Assembly: GCA_030248065.1 (NCBI GenBank)
Contig: JASAMV010000456.1
Coordinates: 1 to 64,000 of the forward strand
Direction of reading: 5' to 3'
DNA length: 64,000 nucleotides
From: Rhynchonema sp. JSB1_4
Lineage: Eukaryota; Nematoda; Chromadorea; Monhysterida; Xyalidae
Part shown: positions 37,634 through 48,178 of the stretch, one piece after another
Layout of the letters: each line of letters begins with the position of its first letter
Position numbering within the stretch: position 1 is the stretch's first letter
Notes under the pieces: generated by a model
What the model was told of the DNA's origin: nothing
Seen by the model: the letters and a program-made list of their open reading frames with translations, nothing else
Database searches by the model: none
Program-made: the position numbers and the translations under genes

Positions 37634-38322
37634 GACAATGCTGATCACTTACTTGCCAAATCCGTCAGAAATTTTTGTATTTTTGACAAAAAAACCCTAC
37701 TTTTTCAGTAAAATAAGTCACTTCAGAAGCTTCGGGCCGGGGTGACCGGCCCGGCCCGGCCCGACCGTCCAAATCTCCGGCCCGGCCCGGCCCGAGCTCG
37801 GGCCGGCCCGATTGCGACCTCTGGCCTCTTATTGACGAATAGACACGAATAAAAGCGATTACAAGGGAAAAAACATCCTTTCAAACCCCTTTTTAGGGAT
37901 TTTTGGGGGTATTTCTGGGAACAATTTTTTCAGGTTCGGGTCTGTGAATTAATAGAGCCCCCCCCCGGAATACAGCCCCCCGTAATAGAGCCCCCCAAAA
38001 TGGGGTCAGTGAGTTAATAGTGCCCCCCCTTCTATTTAGGTTTTTACGGTAGTAGTGCGGTAAGGCTGTGTTGTTGTGTCAAACGTTGTTTAAGCTTGCG
38101 TACACAACAGAATACAGCTTTCTAAGCATAATTGCTGCTGTTAAAGTTAGAAAATACCGAAAACAAGCCATTTTTGTGGGCATCAGTAACAACGATTTTT
38201 TTCGTCGGGGGGCCAAATGAAAAATATAACCCCCCAATAATTGACCCCCCATAAATTGAACCCCCCAAAATGACCCCAGTGAAAAAATAGACCCCCCGGG
38301 TTTTATTTCCGACAATACGGTA

Positions 38323-38470
38323 AAGAGGTAAAAAGAGGTCAAATTTTCCACCTCAAAAAGTGACTTTTTCCTGATTTTGGGTCTTCCCCCCTTCCCCCCA
38401 GGGAGGTACACTAATTTCCCCTCCGAAAAAGTAGGGAGGTACACTAATTTCCCCGCCGGACCAGGAACTA
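38323..38470. mobile_element. Remnant of a CAGTGTAGTTCCTGG-family element split by later insertions
   Basis: The stretch reads through the family's GTCAAATTTTCCACCTCAAAAAGTGACTTTTT segment to CGGACCAGGAAC, then is cut by the TA element at 38471. The terminal CACTG reappears, mutated to CGCTG, after that element at 40107. Its other side seems to continue to the left of the TA element at 36141 (CAAAGGGGTA joins AAAGAGGT). Confidence 0.65.
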
Positions 38471-39075
38471 CCGTATTGTCGGAAATAGAACCCCGGGGGG
38501 TCTATTTTTTCACTGGGGTCATTTTGGGGGGTTCAATTTATGGGGGGGGTCAATTATTGGGGGTGGGGGTTATATTTTTCAATTGGCCCCCCGACGATAA
38601 AAATCATTGTTAATAATGCCCCTAAAAATGGCTTGTTTTCGGTATTTTCTAACTTTAACGGCGGCAATTATGCTTAAAAAGCTGTATTCTGTTATGTACG
38701 CAAGCTTAAACAACGTTTGATACAACAACACAGCCCTACCATACCACTGATCTGTGGTACGGTGAAGGTTGGGGTGGGGTTCTATTAATGGGGGGTCAAT
38801 TAATAGGGGGGTTCTATTTTTGATTTCGAGCCATTTGGGTGGGGTTCAATTAATGGGGTGGTTCCAGAGGTCGCAATCGGGCCGGGCCGGGCCGCGATTT
38901 TGGGCTTAGTTTTGGCTCGGGCCGGGCCGGGCTGGGCCGGAGATTTGGAGGGCCGGGCCGGGCACCCCGGCCCGAAGCTTCTGAAGTGACTTATTTTACT
39001 GAAAAAGTAGGGTTTTTTTGTCAAAAAAATACTAAAATTTCTGACGGATTCAGCAAGTAAGTGATCAGTATTGTC

Positions 39076-39821
39076 CAGTGGTGTGGCTACCCAGGCGTGC
39101 AATCAACCTACTGTGCCACCAGAAAGACCTGCAATCAACCTACCTACTGTACCGGCCGAGCTAGGGGGGAACAAAATTTTTTAGGTCTAAATTTAGATGA
39201 AAATGTACTCTAAAACGCTAATTTCGCGCGCAGCGCGCGATTTTTCGATTATTTGGAGTGAAAAATATCGATTTTATACCATTTTGAGCCAAAAATAGCA
39301 ACCTACTGTACCAGGCAGTGGTGTCGTTGGGGGGGGGAAGGGGGGGTTACCCCCCCTAGTATCCGGTATCCGGTATCTTGATTTTTTCACCCAGGGGTAT
39401 CCGGTATCCTGACTTTTTGTCCAAGGGTATCCTACCCTAAAAATTTTCCGAAAACGGTAAAAATCGCCCATTTTTACCTCCAAAATGCTCAAAATCGCTT
39501 GCTAGCGCAAGCATAACCCCCAAAATGACCATTTTTTGCGCTTTCAACACCGATTTTGCTCAATTTTCCTCTTAAAAAATTGACTTTTTTTTGAACAACC
39601 CCCCCCTGGGTATCCGAGATTTTTTATTTTAGGGAGCAACCCCCCCTGGTATCCGAGATTTTTCATTTTGGGTATCCGGTATCCGAAAATTTTGGATTTT
39701 GGGTATCCGGTATCCTGACTTTTTGATTTCCCAACGACACCACTGGTACCAGGATGGCGCGTATCTACCTTACCTACCTACTGTACCTAGGGGGGACCCC
39801 CACCCCCCAGCCACACCATTG
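39076..39821. mobile_element. CAGTGGTGTGGCT-family hAT-like MITE
   Basis: Starts CAGTGGTGTGGCTACCC and ends CAGCCACACCATTG with a perfect 8-bp duplication GTATTGTC (39068-39075, 39822-39829). Interrupted by 39316-39745. Confidence 0.9.
39316..39745. mobile_element. CAGTGGTGTCGTTGGG-family hAT-like MITE, innermost layer
   Basis: 430 bp; ends CAGTGGTGTCGTTGGG and CCCAACGACACCACTG are exact inverses; perfect 8-bp duplication GTACCAGG (39308-39315, 39746-39753). The interior repeats GGTATCCGGTATCC near both ends. It is uninterrupted and so the youngest in its stack. Confidence 0.92.
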
Positions 39822-40326
39822 GTATTGTCTATCTGGCGATTTTTTCATGGAAAACATTGAATTTTCAACCAAAAAAATGGATTCAAAAATCGCAAAAATT
39901 ATGACAAAAATTGGGTTAAAATCTGAGCCAAAAATTCGGGCCGGGCCGGAGATTTGGGGGTTCGGGCCGGGCCGGGCCGGGCCGGAGATTTGGGGGTACG
40001 GGTCGGGCCGGGCCGGGCCGGAGATTTGGGGGCTCGGGCCGGGCCGGGCCGGCCAAACCCGGCCCGATTGCGACCTCTGGGTGGTTCTATTTCCGACAAT
40101 ACGGTACGCTGCTTAGGGCACGGGTGGGAATCGGGCCGGGTTACCTCGGCCCGGCCCGGCCCGACGAGGTCCGGGGGTCGGCCCGGCCCGGCCAGGCCAG
40201 GCCCGACTTGGAAAAAGTCGGCCCGGCCCGGCCCGATTTTTTCGGCCCGACTTTTTCTGATGATATTTTGAAGCAATTTTTTTGGTGTGAAAATTACTGT
40301 TTTTTTGGCTTAGAAATACCTGATAA

Positions 40327-40880
40327 CACTGGGTGGGCACAATACCCAATACCCAATACCAATACCACCCAATACCAATACCATGTTTGGTATTGGTATT
40401 GGGTCTAATTCTGGTATTGGGTATTGGGTACTGGTATTGAAGCTGGCCTGGTATTTGTATTGGGTATTGGTATTGGGTTTGCCCAGGTATTGGGTAAAAA
40501 CCATTACCCAATACTAATCCAGAAAAACCCAATACCTGACTCAAAACCCAATACCAAACCAATACCAAACCCAATACCAACCCAACACCAGACCAAAAAC
40601 CCAATACCAAACCTATACTAAGACCAATACCCAATACCCAATACCAATACCAACCCAATACCCAATACTCAATACCAATACCAACCCAATACCAAACCCA
40701 ATGCCAGGCACTTCAGTAGTATTGATCTGGTATTGGGTATTGCGTATTGGTATTGGTATTGGGTCTCACCCGGTATTGGTATTGGTATTGGGTCACCAAT
40801 TTGGTATTGGTATTGGGTATTGGTACAGGACCGGTATTGGTATTGGGTGTCAAAAGTGGTATTGTGCCCGGGCCTACCCA
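40327..40880. repeat. Palindromic CCAATACC-rich element
   Basis: About 550 bp made of degenerate CCAATACC and GGTATTGG units that switch strand several times, framed by CACTGGGTGGGCACAATACC and GGTATTGTGCCCGGGCCTACCCAG. CCTGATAA lies before it (40319-40326) and again after the neighbouring element (41274-41281), which suggests an 8-bp hAT target duplication separated by a later border insertion. Confidence 0.7.
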
Positions 40881-40886
40881 GGATAA

Positions 40887-41273
40887 CAGTGTAGTTCCTG
40901 GGGGGAGGGGGGTCCCCCCTCGGGTACGCTATCTCCCCCTCAGGTGGTACACTATCCCCCTATCTCCCCCTCCGGCGTACACTATCTCCCCCAATTTTTG
41001 CCTAAAATAGGCATTTTTAGGCCTAAAATGGGCATTTTTAGGCCAAAAATGTGTGATTTTCAGGTCAATGTTCTCAAAAGGCGCCAAAATACCCTTTTTA
41101 TGAAGAATTTTTTTCCAAAAAGGGGCAAAAATAGGTCAAATTTTCCTCCTCAAAAAGTGACTTTTTCCTGAATTTGGCTCTTCCCCCCTTCCCCCCCTCG
41201 GGGGTACACTATCTCCCCCTCCGAAAAAAACGGAGGGTCCGCTATCTCCCCCTCCGGACCAGGAACTACACTG
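40887..41273. mobile_element. CAGTGTAGTTCCTGG-family hAT-like MITE
   Basis: 387 bp, ends CAGTGTAGTTCCTGG and CCAGGAACTACACTG. Flanks CAGGATAA and CCTGATAA agree at 6 of 8 bases. Interior has GGTACACTATCTCCCCC words near both ends and TTTTAGGCC units in the middle. Confidence 0.85.
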
Positions 41274-41587
41274 CCTGATAATCATGGAAGTCGGTACTAA
41301 TTTGCAGAATCGCGAGAAATTTTGGCAAATTTAGCCTAAAAAATCACAATTTTTTATTGAAATTCGATGATGTCGGGCCTTTTCGGGCCGGCCCGACCGT
41401 TCGGGCCGGAAACCGGGCCGGCCCGATTCCCACCTCTGGACGTAGGGGGGCTCTATTCCGGGGGGGGGGGGCGATTAATTCACTGACCCCTTTTGGGGGG
41501 CTGTGTTACGGGTGGGGCTCTATTCCGGGGGGGCTGTGTTTAGGTTTTTACGGTAGCCCATAAGTGTTGACGATAGATAGATGAAAT

Positions 41588-42530
41588 CAGTGTAGTTCCT
41601 GGGGGAGGGGGGTCCCCCCTCGGGTACGCTATCTCCCCCTAGTTAGTTTATAGCGTCGACACCCACTCAAATACATAAATAAGTGAAAGAAGCATAATTA
41701 CAAGACCGGGTGTGGAGTTTACGGACATGAAAATAAATACAAAACAGGGTGTGCAAGTTACGGGGATGAAAAATAAATACAGAACCAGGACAGGGAAGGG
41801 TGAGAAGGTGGACGAAATCACGGACAGACAGACACAGACAACATGCAATCAGAAATTAAATGTACGCAGGCAGAGCCTCAACAATGTACAACGGTGCAAT
41901 ACCGGACGGTGCGGAATACTGTGACATAAAATCCGAAAGCAATCTGTTAGATCGTCCATCTTTGTGTCCGTAGCGCATCTTTTTCCGCGGTGGCCAGCCG
42001 CTCAGGAGGACCATCGCCCCTTCCCACATTGTCCTTGCAGGCCAGTAGTCCAATGTGGTGCCACTCGGGGCTCCGGCTTGCGCATGGTTCCATTGGTCGG
42101 GAAAAGTTTTCGGCGAATTCGGCCGGCGCTGCCATTTGCCACAGCGGCAGCGTCGTTGCTCGGGCGCCACCACGGGAAGGTATTCGCCTCGGCCCCCTAT
42201 CTCCCCCTCAGGTGGTGCACTATCCCCCTATCTCCCCCTCCGGGTACACTATCTCCCCCAATTTTTGCCTAAAATAGGCATTTTTAGGCCTAAAATGGGC
42301 ATTTTTATACCAAAAATGTGTGATTTTTAGGTCAGTGTTCTCAAAAGTCGCCAAAATGCCCTTTTATGAAGAATTTTTTCCAAAAAGGGGCAAAAATAGG
42401 TCAAATTTTCTACCTCAAAAAGTGACTTTTTCCCGAATTTGGGTCTTCCCCCCCTCGGGGGTACACTATCTCCCCCTCCGAAAAAAACGGAGGGTCCGCT
42501 ATCTCCCCCTCCGGACCAGGAACTACACTG
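41588..42530. mobile_element. CAGTGTAGTTCCTGG-family hAT-like element carrying foreign sequence
   Basis: Ends as in the other copies, with a perfect 8-bp target duplication GATGAAAT (41580-41587, 42531-42538). Family sequence occupies 41588-41640 and about 42197-42530; the intervening 41641-42196 is unrelated to the other copies and has ordinary base composition. Confidence 0.88.
41856..42173 (-). pseudogene. Open frame of 105 codons captured inside a hAT-like element
   Basis: The foreign insert of the element above carries an open frame on the minus strand with balanced codon composition (PAYI at its C terminus, WNHAQAGAPSGTTLDYWPAR in the middle). A second frame on the same strand is also open for 62 codons. 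I do not recognise either product. It may be a fragment of a host gene picked up by the transposon, together with about 215 bp of its downstream sequence. It could equally be chance. Confidence 0.3.
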
Positions 42531-42869
42531 GATGAAATCAAAAAGTGTTTGACGATAGATAGATGAATTTGGGGGACCCCACCCCCAAGCCCCAAGTACT
42601 ACCCTACCCTGTACCCAGCCAAGCGCGATCTCCAATTCAACTCACAATCTCTTTTGCACAGTCATTTTAACTGTCAAAAATGTCGGACGGAAAAGTTAAA
42701 GATGTCCATGTTGTGTCGAAAATTTTCGATATCAGGTCGTGTCGTGCGTGTCGTGTCGATACCGAGAACAGTCAATCGTCTGGCCGGACTCGGCGCTGGA
42801 GACTGTTGGACTTTTTTTAACCAAATTTGAATCTTCTATTGAGCATCTGAAACAGAAGTGTCAATTGGG

Positions 42870-43190
42870 CCAGCCCGGCCCGCACTGTCGAGCAGGGGCC
42901 GGGGCGAGGTCGGACTTCCCGGCCCGACATTGCCCAAAATTAAGAAAAATCGTGGTTTAGATAAAAAAAACGACGAGGACTTTGATTCAGTCCTCTTTGC
43001 AAGTTTTTAGTTTGGAGCGGTCAGTTTGGTGTCAAAACCTTGCTTCTCAGAACAAAACTAATAATTCATCAGAAAAAAGTTGGTCAAAAAAATCGGACTG
43101 GGCCAGGCCGGGTTTTTCCATGGTCCGGGCCGGGCCGGACTTCCCGCGTTCCCGGTCCGCTCTGTTGGGCCTGGCATTGACACCTCTGAT
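42870..43190. mobile_element. Degenerate CCGG-rich hAT-like remnant upstream of FA2H
   Basis: Blocks GGCCAGCCCGGCCCGCACTG, CTTCCCGGCCCGACATTG, GGTCCGGGCCGGGCCGGACT and a final TTGACACCTCTGAT resemble a diverged copy of the GGCCCGG family, with terminal CACCTCTG conserved at 43180-43187. It lies just before the FA2H leader. Confidence 0.5.
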
Positions 43191-43262
43191 CTGAAACTAC
43201 TGAAACCGAACAAAAGCACGGACTTTTTGCAGACCGCCCACCAGCCAACCAATAAATTGCCA

Positions 43263-46200
43263 ATGCAAATAACGGCAAAAGTGCCACGCCAATCAGTAAA
43301 CACCGCCAAAAGAATGTCGAAAGGGCCAACAAAAAGAAAAGCGTGTGAATCCGGCGACAACAATAACGACGACGAAGAGATAAAGAAGAGCGATAAGTCG
43401 ACCACAGACTCGCTGTACATGCACTACAAGGGCAGTAAATATGATGTGGGACGGTTTGTTGAAAATCATCCGGGAGGCGCTCAGCTGCTACAGGCGTTGG
43501 AGGTTGGTCTGGTGCATAATAACAACTGTTGCCGTTGTGTTTTCTTGTATGTCTAGGTGCAATCTGCAGCACCTTGGTTTGACCTAAACATTGTGGGTCT
43601 GGGTCAGTGTGGTTCCTGGTCCGCTGAGGGCAGACAGCATACCGTCCAGTTTTTCGGAGGGGAGACTGTGTATCCCCAATGGGAGGAATTGGGAGTATAA
43701 AGAACCGGTTTTTATGTATTGTAAAAAACCGAGGAACCGAAAACACCTGATAAGGAACCGCAGCGTATAAGGATAGCGCAACTCAAAATATGGTGTTTTC
43801 GAACCGGTGTTCCCGGCAGTTGAGGTTTTTTCGGTTTTTCCACCTCGTGGTCCTAGATTGACCAAGTTTTTTTTCAGTTTAATTTCGGTTTTTTTTTCAC
43901 GAGAAAAGACCGTTTTCATTCGTAAGTATAGGTAGGGGGAAATCCAAATTCAGGAAAAAGAATTGGCCGTCACTGTCGATGAAACATGAAACGTTGGTCC
44001 TGTGGCATGGAATAAGAATCGCTATAAAGCAGAAAATGTCAAGATTCTGAAATTCGTTGACATTCAGGGTTGTGCAGTTGACGACTACATGTCGGGCCAG
44101 CAGGACTACGACGGTTATCGACACAAACACAGCAAGCACGCCTACAATATATTGAGCAAATATGCGTGCACATCGGGCAATGTCGACAACATGGTGGACG
44201 ATGTGAGTCCGTTTGTGATGTTGTCTGTTGTAGCCTCTGCCAAGTGTGATTCTACTCTTTCTCCCGCCGTCAACCGCTGCAACATACATAAGTGTTGGTA
44301 GCGCCTGAAGTTTTTTTTTACATTTGGCGTTCTGAAGCGAGTGCGTATAGATCTAGCACTCAGCCAACTGAAGGTGAAGTTGCAAGATGCGTCTGAGTAT
44401 TCGTGACATGATACATGTTTATTTTTTACGATTACGACTCAAAAAATATCTCAACCGGCACGGTAATAAGTGGAACATCACTGTTGTGCAGGTCGGCATG
44501 GATTTCTCGCGTCCGATCCTGGCACAAGTCGGTTCGCTGGGCGACAACTATTGGTCATGGATTCACGACCCAGTTGACGTGCGAATGAGATTGTTCAAAT
44601 CGGATTTCCTCGAATTATTCACCCGAAACAAATGGTACACGATCACAATGGTGTGGATGCCGCTCGTCGTGTATTTCTGTATGCAAGGACTCAATCTGCT
44701 GAAGGGTATGATGCCAGGTTGGTCTTCCAGTTCAAGGCTTATGGGATATTGCTTGCTTTTCGTAGTGTACTTTTACGCAGTGTAGTGGGTGTGGTGTCGG
44801 CTTTCGATTCCTAACTAGTGACAGTCCTTATTTTGTCTTTTTGGCGGGATCGAAATGATCATGATCAAATGGGCTCTCACTGGCCGCGTATTCCGACGTT
44901 TTCCAAATGACCCTCAGCACGCCAGAAAAAAACGTGTAGTCCAAGAGAAGTCCGGACTATCCACAGAATTTGAATTGCGAAAGCGGCGTTCAACGCCTAA
45001 ATCATTTCAGTATTTTTACTCTTGGTGCTGAATCCATGGCTGAAATTGAAACAATGTTTCTTGAACATATAATGTGGTCATTCATTGAGTCTTGCAGACA
45101 AGGTGACGTCGATGGTCTCAACTCGAAACCTAGACGGTTGTCAGAAATTTGTGAAATACCATTTCTTATTTCTGCTGTACATACAAGTTCTCGCATGCAT
45201 TGCAGACCCTCAAGCATACGTCACGACAGCGTGTCTGTTCCTCAGTGGTGTGTTGGCGTGGACACTGCTCGAGTACGTACTGCATCGGTATGTGTTCCAT
45301 TGGAGACCGGATGCAAAGTCACCATCACAATTGTTGCTGCATTTCATCATGCATGGAATACACCACAAGGTTGGCTATATCGCGTCCTTTGTGCTTGTTC
45401 ACTTTGACGTGTGCCTGATACGGAGACCGCGTGCACGCATGGATTCGCATTTTGTTCACTTTTGTGTCGTAGTACGTAATTGGTATTCGGCGAAAACTTT
45501 GTTCCACTACTCCATCAAATGAATAGCTTGTTACTCTGATCGAACTAGCGCTGTAACTCTAGCCCAAAATTCGGCGCGCGCACGGCACAAACATCGCCTC
45601 CGTCTGCTGGTGCAAGATGGCGCCTTATTCGGCAAAAGGTGATGCGCTTCTTGGTGTCAGTTTTTGCATAAACAAAAAACAGCAATTTTTTTTAAAAGAC
45701 TCCGTTCTCCTGTGCCTCACACGTAGGGTTAGAGGTCGGGGGGGGGGGGTACCCGACACCCGACAGCCGACACCCGACATCTGGAAGTACCCGACACCCG
45801 ACATCTCAGAAAAAAAGCCGACACCCGACAGTTGCAAAAAAAACCGACACCCGACATCTAGTTTTTGAAAAAAAACCCGACACCCGACACCTGTTTTTGG
45901 ACCAAAACAGGCAAATTTTTGCTTATTTGCATCATTTGTGCAATTTTTGGCTCAAGTTACTGAATTCAAGTATTTTCACACGAAATAAACACCAAAATGT
46001 CACATTCTGCGTTATCGGAAACATTCGGTTCGAAGAAAATTTTCTCTCAAAATTCTTCTCTCAGCAAAACATGTTTTGAACCGTAAGTGTCGGGTGTCGG
46101 GTCCCAAAAAACCCGACACCCGACATCTGGGGGTACCCGACACGACACCCGACACCTACACTTTTTTGGCACCCGACACCCGACATCTCTCTAACCCTAC

Positions 46201-48178
46201 TCACACGTGCCAACATTTTGCATCATGTTATTGCTACTACTTTATGTCTCGAACAAGCTCATCGGGCGCTGGTTATTGTTGGTTTATTCACCAACCAGTG
46301 TTTAGCAATTGGTTGCCCAGCAACCGGGGCCAACTGACTTCATGCTGTGAGCTGTGGCGTTTTGGCACATGCATTATTCGACTGTTATTATTCTGTTGCC
46401 AGAAAAGGGGACCTGTGAAACATGGCACGTGACGTAACATCCCTCAGGTTTTGAATGCAAACGAGGTTGACATATTGTTCAATATCGAAGAAAATTTGAC
46501 ACCATCTAACCATTTTTTATGGTGGTTGGCTTGAATTGTGTTTCTCAAGCTGTGTTTGCATTTTGACTTTGGACCTGTTGGGTTTGATTGGACCGGTTAA
46601 GCGCCTTGATATGGTTAGAATTTACAATGGCGCACGCATGTACATCATGTGTGGCAGGTTCACTTGTTGCTATAGTGTCAATCACACGTGAACTGGTTTT
46701 CAACCAACAGAAAGTCGCGCCCGGCAAACAACCGTGCGGTATTGTGTAGACATATACAAGACATGAACACGTACCGTATGGATTTATACATATGACGAGC
46801 GCCAAATGTTTACACATGTAATGGCTTTTACGGCGGGACTTTGTGTTGCACGCGTATCATGTTTCTATAATTTTTGACCGTGTAAACTATTCGGGCAGGT
46901 TAGAATAAACAAACGATCAGGCAAAGCAAGAAGAGGAGGACTGGGTTTTTGGCATACGGAGGGAACAAAGAAACGGTTTGGAGCTAGTGCTGGGTCGTTG
47001 GCTTTTGACTGGATCAGAACACACACCTACATACGTGATATTCTCAATCTTGATGAAAGTGGGAACATTCAGGTGTGCACAATCACACACGGTGCCACAA
47101 TGCAATGAAGCGCGCAAGGCATTCAACTGAAATTTGAAACCCCCAATGTTTCTGGATATCCAAAAAATCAAGTTATCCCATTTTTGCAGACCCCGATGGA
47201 CCCGGATCGTCTCGTATTTCCCCCAGCGCTGGCGGCCATTGTTGTTTGCGTCTTCTACATTCTCTACAAGGCACTGTGTCCCTGGCATTATGCCAGCGTA
47301 TTTGCAAGTGGAAAGTTGTTCGGTTGGTTTCGTTTAGTTGGTTGTTCGATGTTTCATAAAAGAAAACCGATCACGTTCGCCTGTGTAAAAAATTGGTGTT
47401 TGGTCCGATTAGTTTTGACTTTGTCAAGTGGTTGTTTTTTCTGTTGCACTCTTGAAGTTTATTGGTACCACGAATTTTGTCCCGCACAGCAAACTCGCAT
47501 CCAAAATTAGAACCAATCCTAAGCGGCTTTCTGCGAGTTTGAGAGCCGAAAACTCGCAAAATTGCAAGCTCGCATTTTGCATTGTGAACACAGCCTAAGT
47601 TATAAGTTCTTTACTACCCCTAAACTCTGTTTCGTGTCCAGGTTACATCTGCTACGACTGCACGCACTACTATTTGCATCACGGCAGACCCAGGGTCAAC
47701 ACCTACTATCACATGAGGAAACAATACCACCACGCTCATCACTACAAGCAACCCGATATGGGTACGTTTGACAGTTTTCGTTCTTTTCGGATGGTTTCTT
47801 TAAAATATATTGTTCTATGTTTCGTTGCATCTGCACTGACGATGTCCTGCTGCACCGCTTGTCTGTAAATACGGAACAAATGGACAAACTTTCACAGCTG
47901 TCAGATCATTTCAGTTGTTCTGAACTGTGGTCAGCTGATAGAATTCTGTGAAGGAAATTTGTCCAGGTGGGTCAGTATCAAATGTGGGATCATATCTGCT
48001 TTGGTCTCAGTACTTGTTATATGTATTTTCGGACGTTTTGTTTGCGAGCAAGGCAGGTCCGACCCGATTAGAATCGCCAAGTTTGATATCGGTGCCATGA
48101 AGCTGTTTGTTTGCAGGGTTTGGCATTTCCACGTTGATCTGGGACTATGTGTTCGGTACGGAGGGCCACGTGCACTAA
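43263..48178 (+). CDS. FA2H: Fatty acid 2-hydroxylase (seven exons)
   Basis: ER membrane enzyme that makes 2-hydroxy fatty acids for sphingolipids, using a cytochrome b5 domain and a di-iron membrane hydroxylase. Exons 43263-43502, 44068-44202, 44492-44717, 45206-45369, 47190-47322, 47642-47761 and 48117-48178 (TAA) join in phase to 359 residues (human 372). The b5 domain shows ENHPGGAQLL (heme His) and YRHKHSKHA. FSRPILAQVGSLG and WIHDPVD follow. The iron-binding histidines are complete: HRYVFH (227-232), HGIHH (250-254), HYYLHH (308-313) and HMRKQYHHAHH (323-333). The end is IWDYVFGTEG. Exon 4 has a second in-frame acceptor 18 bp upstream (after ATACAAG). The leader probably begins at the acceptor TTTTTGCAG ending at 43232. 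Introns contain mobile elements. Confidence 0.95.
43597..43985. repeat. Diverged mobile-element remnant in FA2H intron 1
   Basis: Starts near GTCAGTGTGGTTCCTGGTCC, a mutated CAGTGTAGTTCCTGG end, and contains GGAACCGCAGCGTATAAGGATAG (43755-43778), the same 23 bases as at 9203-9225 in the RPS19 intron. It is an older mosaic of the two families found at 9001-9886. Confidence 0.6.
45724..46199. mobile_element. hAT-like MITE with TAGGGTTAGAG ends in FA2H intron 4
   Basis: Starts TAGGGTTAGAGGTCGGG and ends ATCTCTCTAACCCTA with a perfect 8-bp duplication CTCACACG (45716-45723, 46200-46207). Interior carries many ACCCGACACCCGACA tandem words near both ends, a subterminal repeat pattern usual in hAT elements. 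Sister of 9001-9886. Confidence 0.92.
47958..48098. repeat. Short element with ATATCAAACTTGG-type ends in FA2H intron 6
   Basis: Left end GTATCAAATGTGGGATCATATC, right end GAATCGCCAAGTTTGATATC. The same terminal word (CCAAGTTTGATATC) occurs at 5948-5960 and as CCAAGTTTGATAT at 57381-57393. Confidence 0.45.

Larger units (their letters stand above)
36653..37823. mobile_element. CAGAGGTCGCAATCGGGCC-family hAT-like element
   Basis: Ends CAGAGGTCGCAATCGGGCCG and CGGCCCGATTGCGACCTCTG, with a perfect 8-bp target duplication GCCTCTTA (36645-36652, 37824-37831). Subterminal CAAATCTCCGGCCCGGCCCG tandems are present on both sides. Two further elements are nested inside it (36914-37292 and 37297-37633). 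Confidence 0.88.
36457..38049. mobile_element. TA-flanked element, CCGTAAAAACCTAAATA ends
   Basis: Left end CCGTAAAAACCTAAATACAG and right end TCTATTTAGGTTTTTACGG, each next to TA (36455-36456 and 38050-38051). Subterminal sequence is a set of AATAGAGCCCCCC and AATACAGCCCCC words. Right-end copies also occur at 7931-7951 and about 41528-41553. It is interrupted by the hAT-like element 36653-37823. Confidence 0.8.
36141..38320. mobile_element. TA-flanked element, CCGTATTGTCGG ends (outer copy, carries nested insertions)
   Basis: Left end CCGTATTGTCGG then GGAAATAGAACCCCCC; right end TTTTATTTCCGACAATACGG; flanked by TA on both sides (36139-36140, 38321-38322). TA duplication and short inverted ends suggest a Tc1/mariner-superfamily or similar non-autonomous element. 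It contains the second TA family (36457-38049). An inverted relative is 38471-40104; both share the segment around CAGAATACAGCTTT...AACAAGCCATTTTT. No transposase is seen. Confidence 0.75.
38865..40079. mobile_element. CAGAGGTCGCAATCGGGCC-family hAT-like element with two nested insertions
   Basis: Perfect 8-bp target duplication GGTGGTTC (38857-38864, 40080-40087). Ends and CCGGCCCGG subterminal tandems match 36653-37823 in opposite orientation. Contains element 39076-39821, which in turn contains 39316-39745. Confidence 0.9.
38471..40104. mobile_element. TA-flanked element, CCGTATTGTCGG ends (second copy)
   Basis: Ends CCGTATTGTCGGAAATAGAA and TTCTATTTCCGACAATACGG are exact inverses; TA flanks at 38469-38470 and 40105-40106. 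The left part is an inverted relative of the right part of 36141-38320. It is interrupted by the hAT-like element 38865-40079, leaving only about 25 bp of the right end. Confidence 0.88.
40119..41439. mobile_element. Variant GGTGGGAATCGGGCCGG hAT-like element with nested insertions
   Basis: Left end CACGGGTGGGAATCGGGCCG, right end CCGGCCCGATTCCCACCTCTG. The core GGTGGGAATCGGGCC differs from the GGTCGCAATCGGGCC group by a few bases. It contains the CCAATACC-rich element and a CAGTGTAG element. No convincing target duplication is seen. Confidence 0.65.

Noticed and set aside
40113..40658. 181-codon frame rich in Gly, Trp, Tyr (minus strand)
   Set aside because: It is the translation of the GGTATTGG and GGCCCGG repeats, not a gene.
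43084..43746. 220-codon frame antisense to FA2H exon 1
   Set aside because: Shadow of the FA2H exon joined with mobile-element remnants; the plus strand carries the conserved cytochrome b5 domain.
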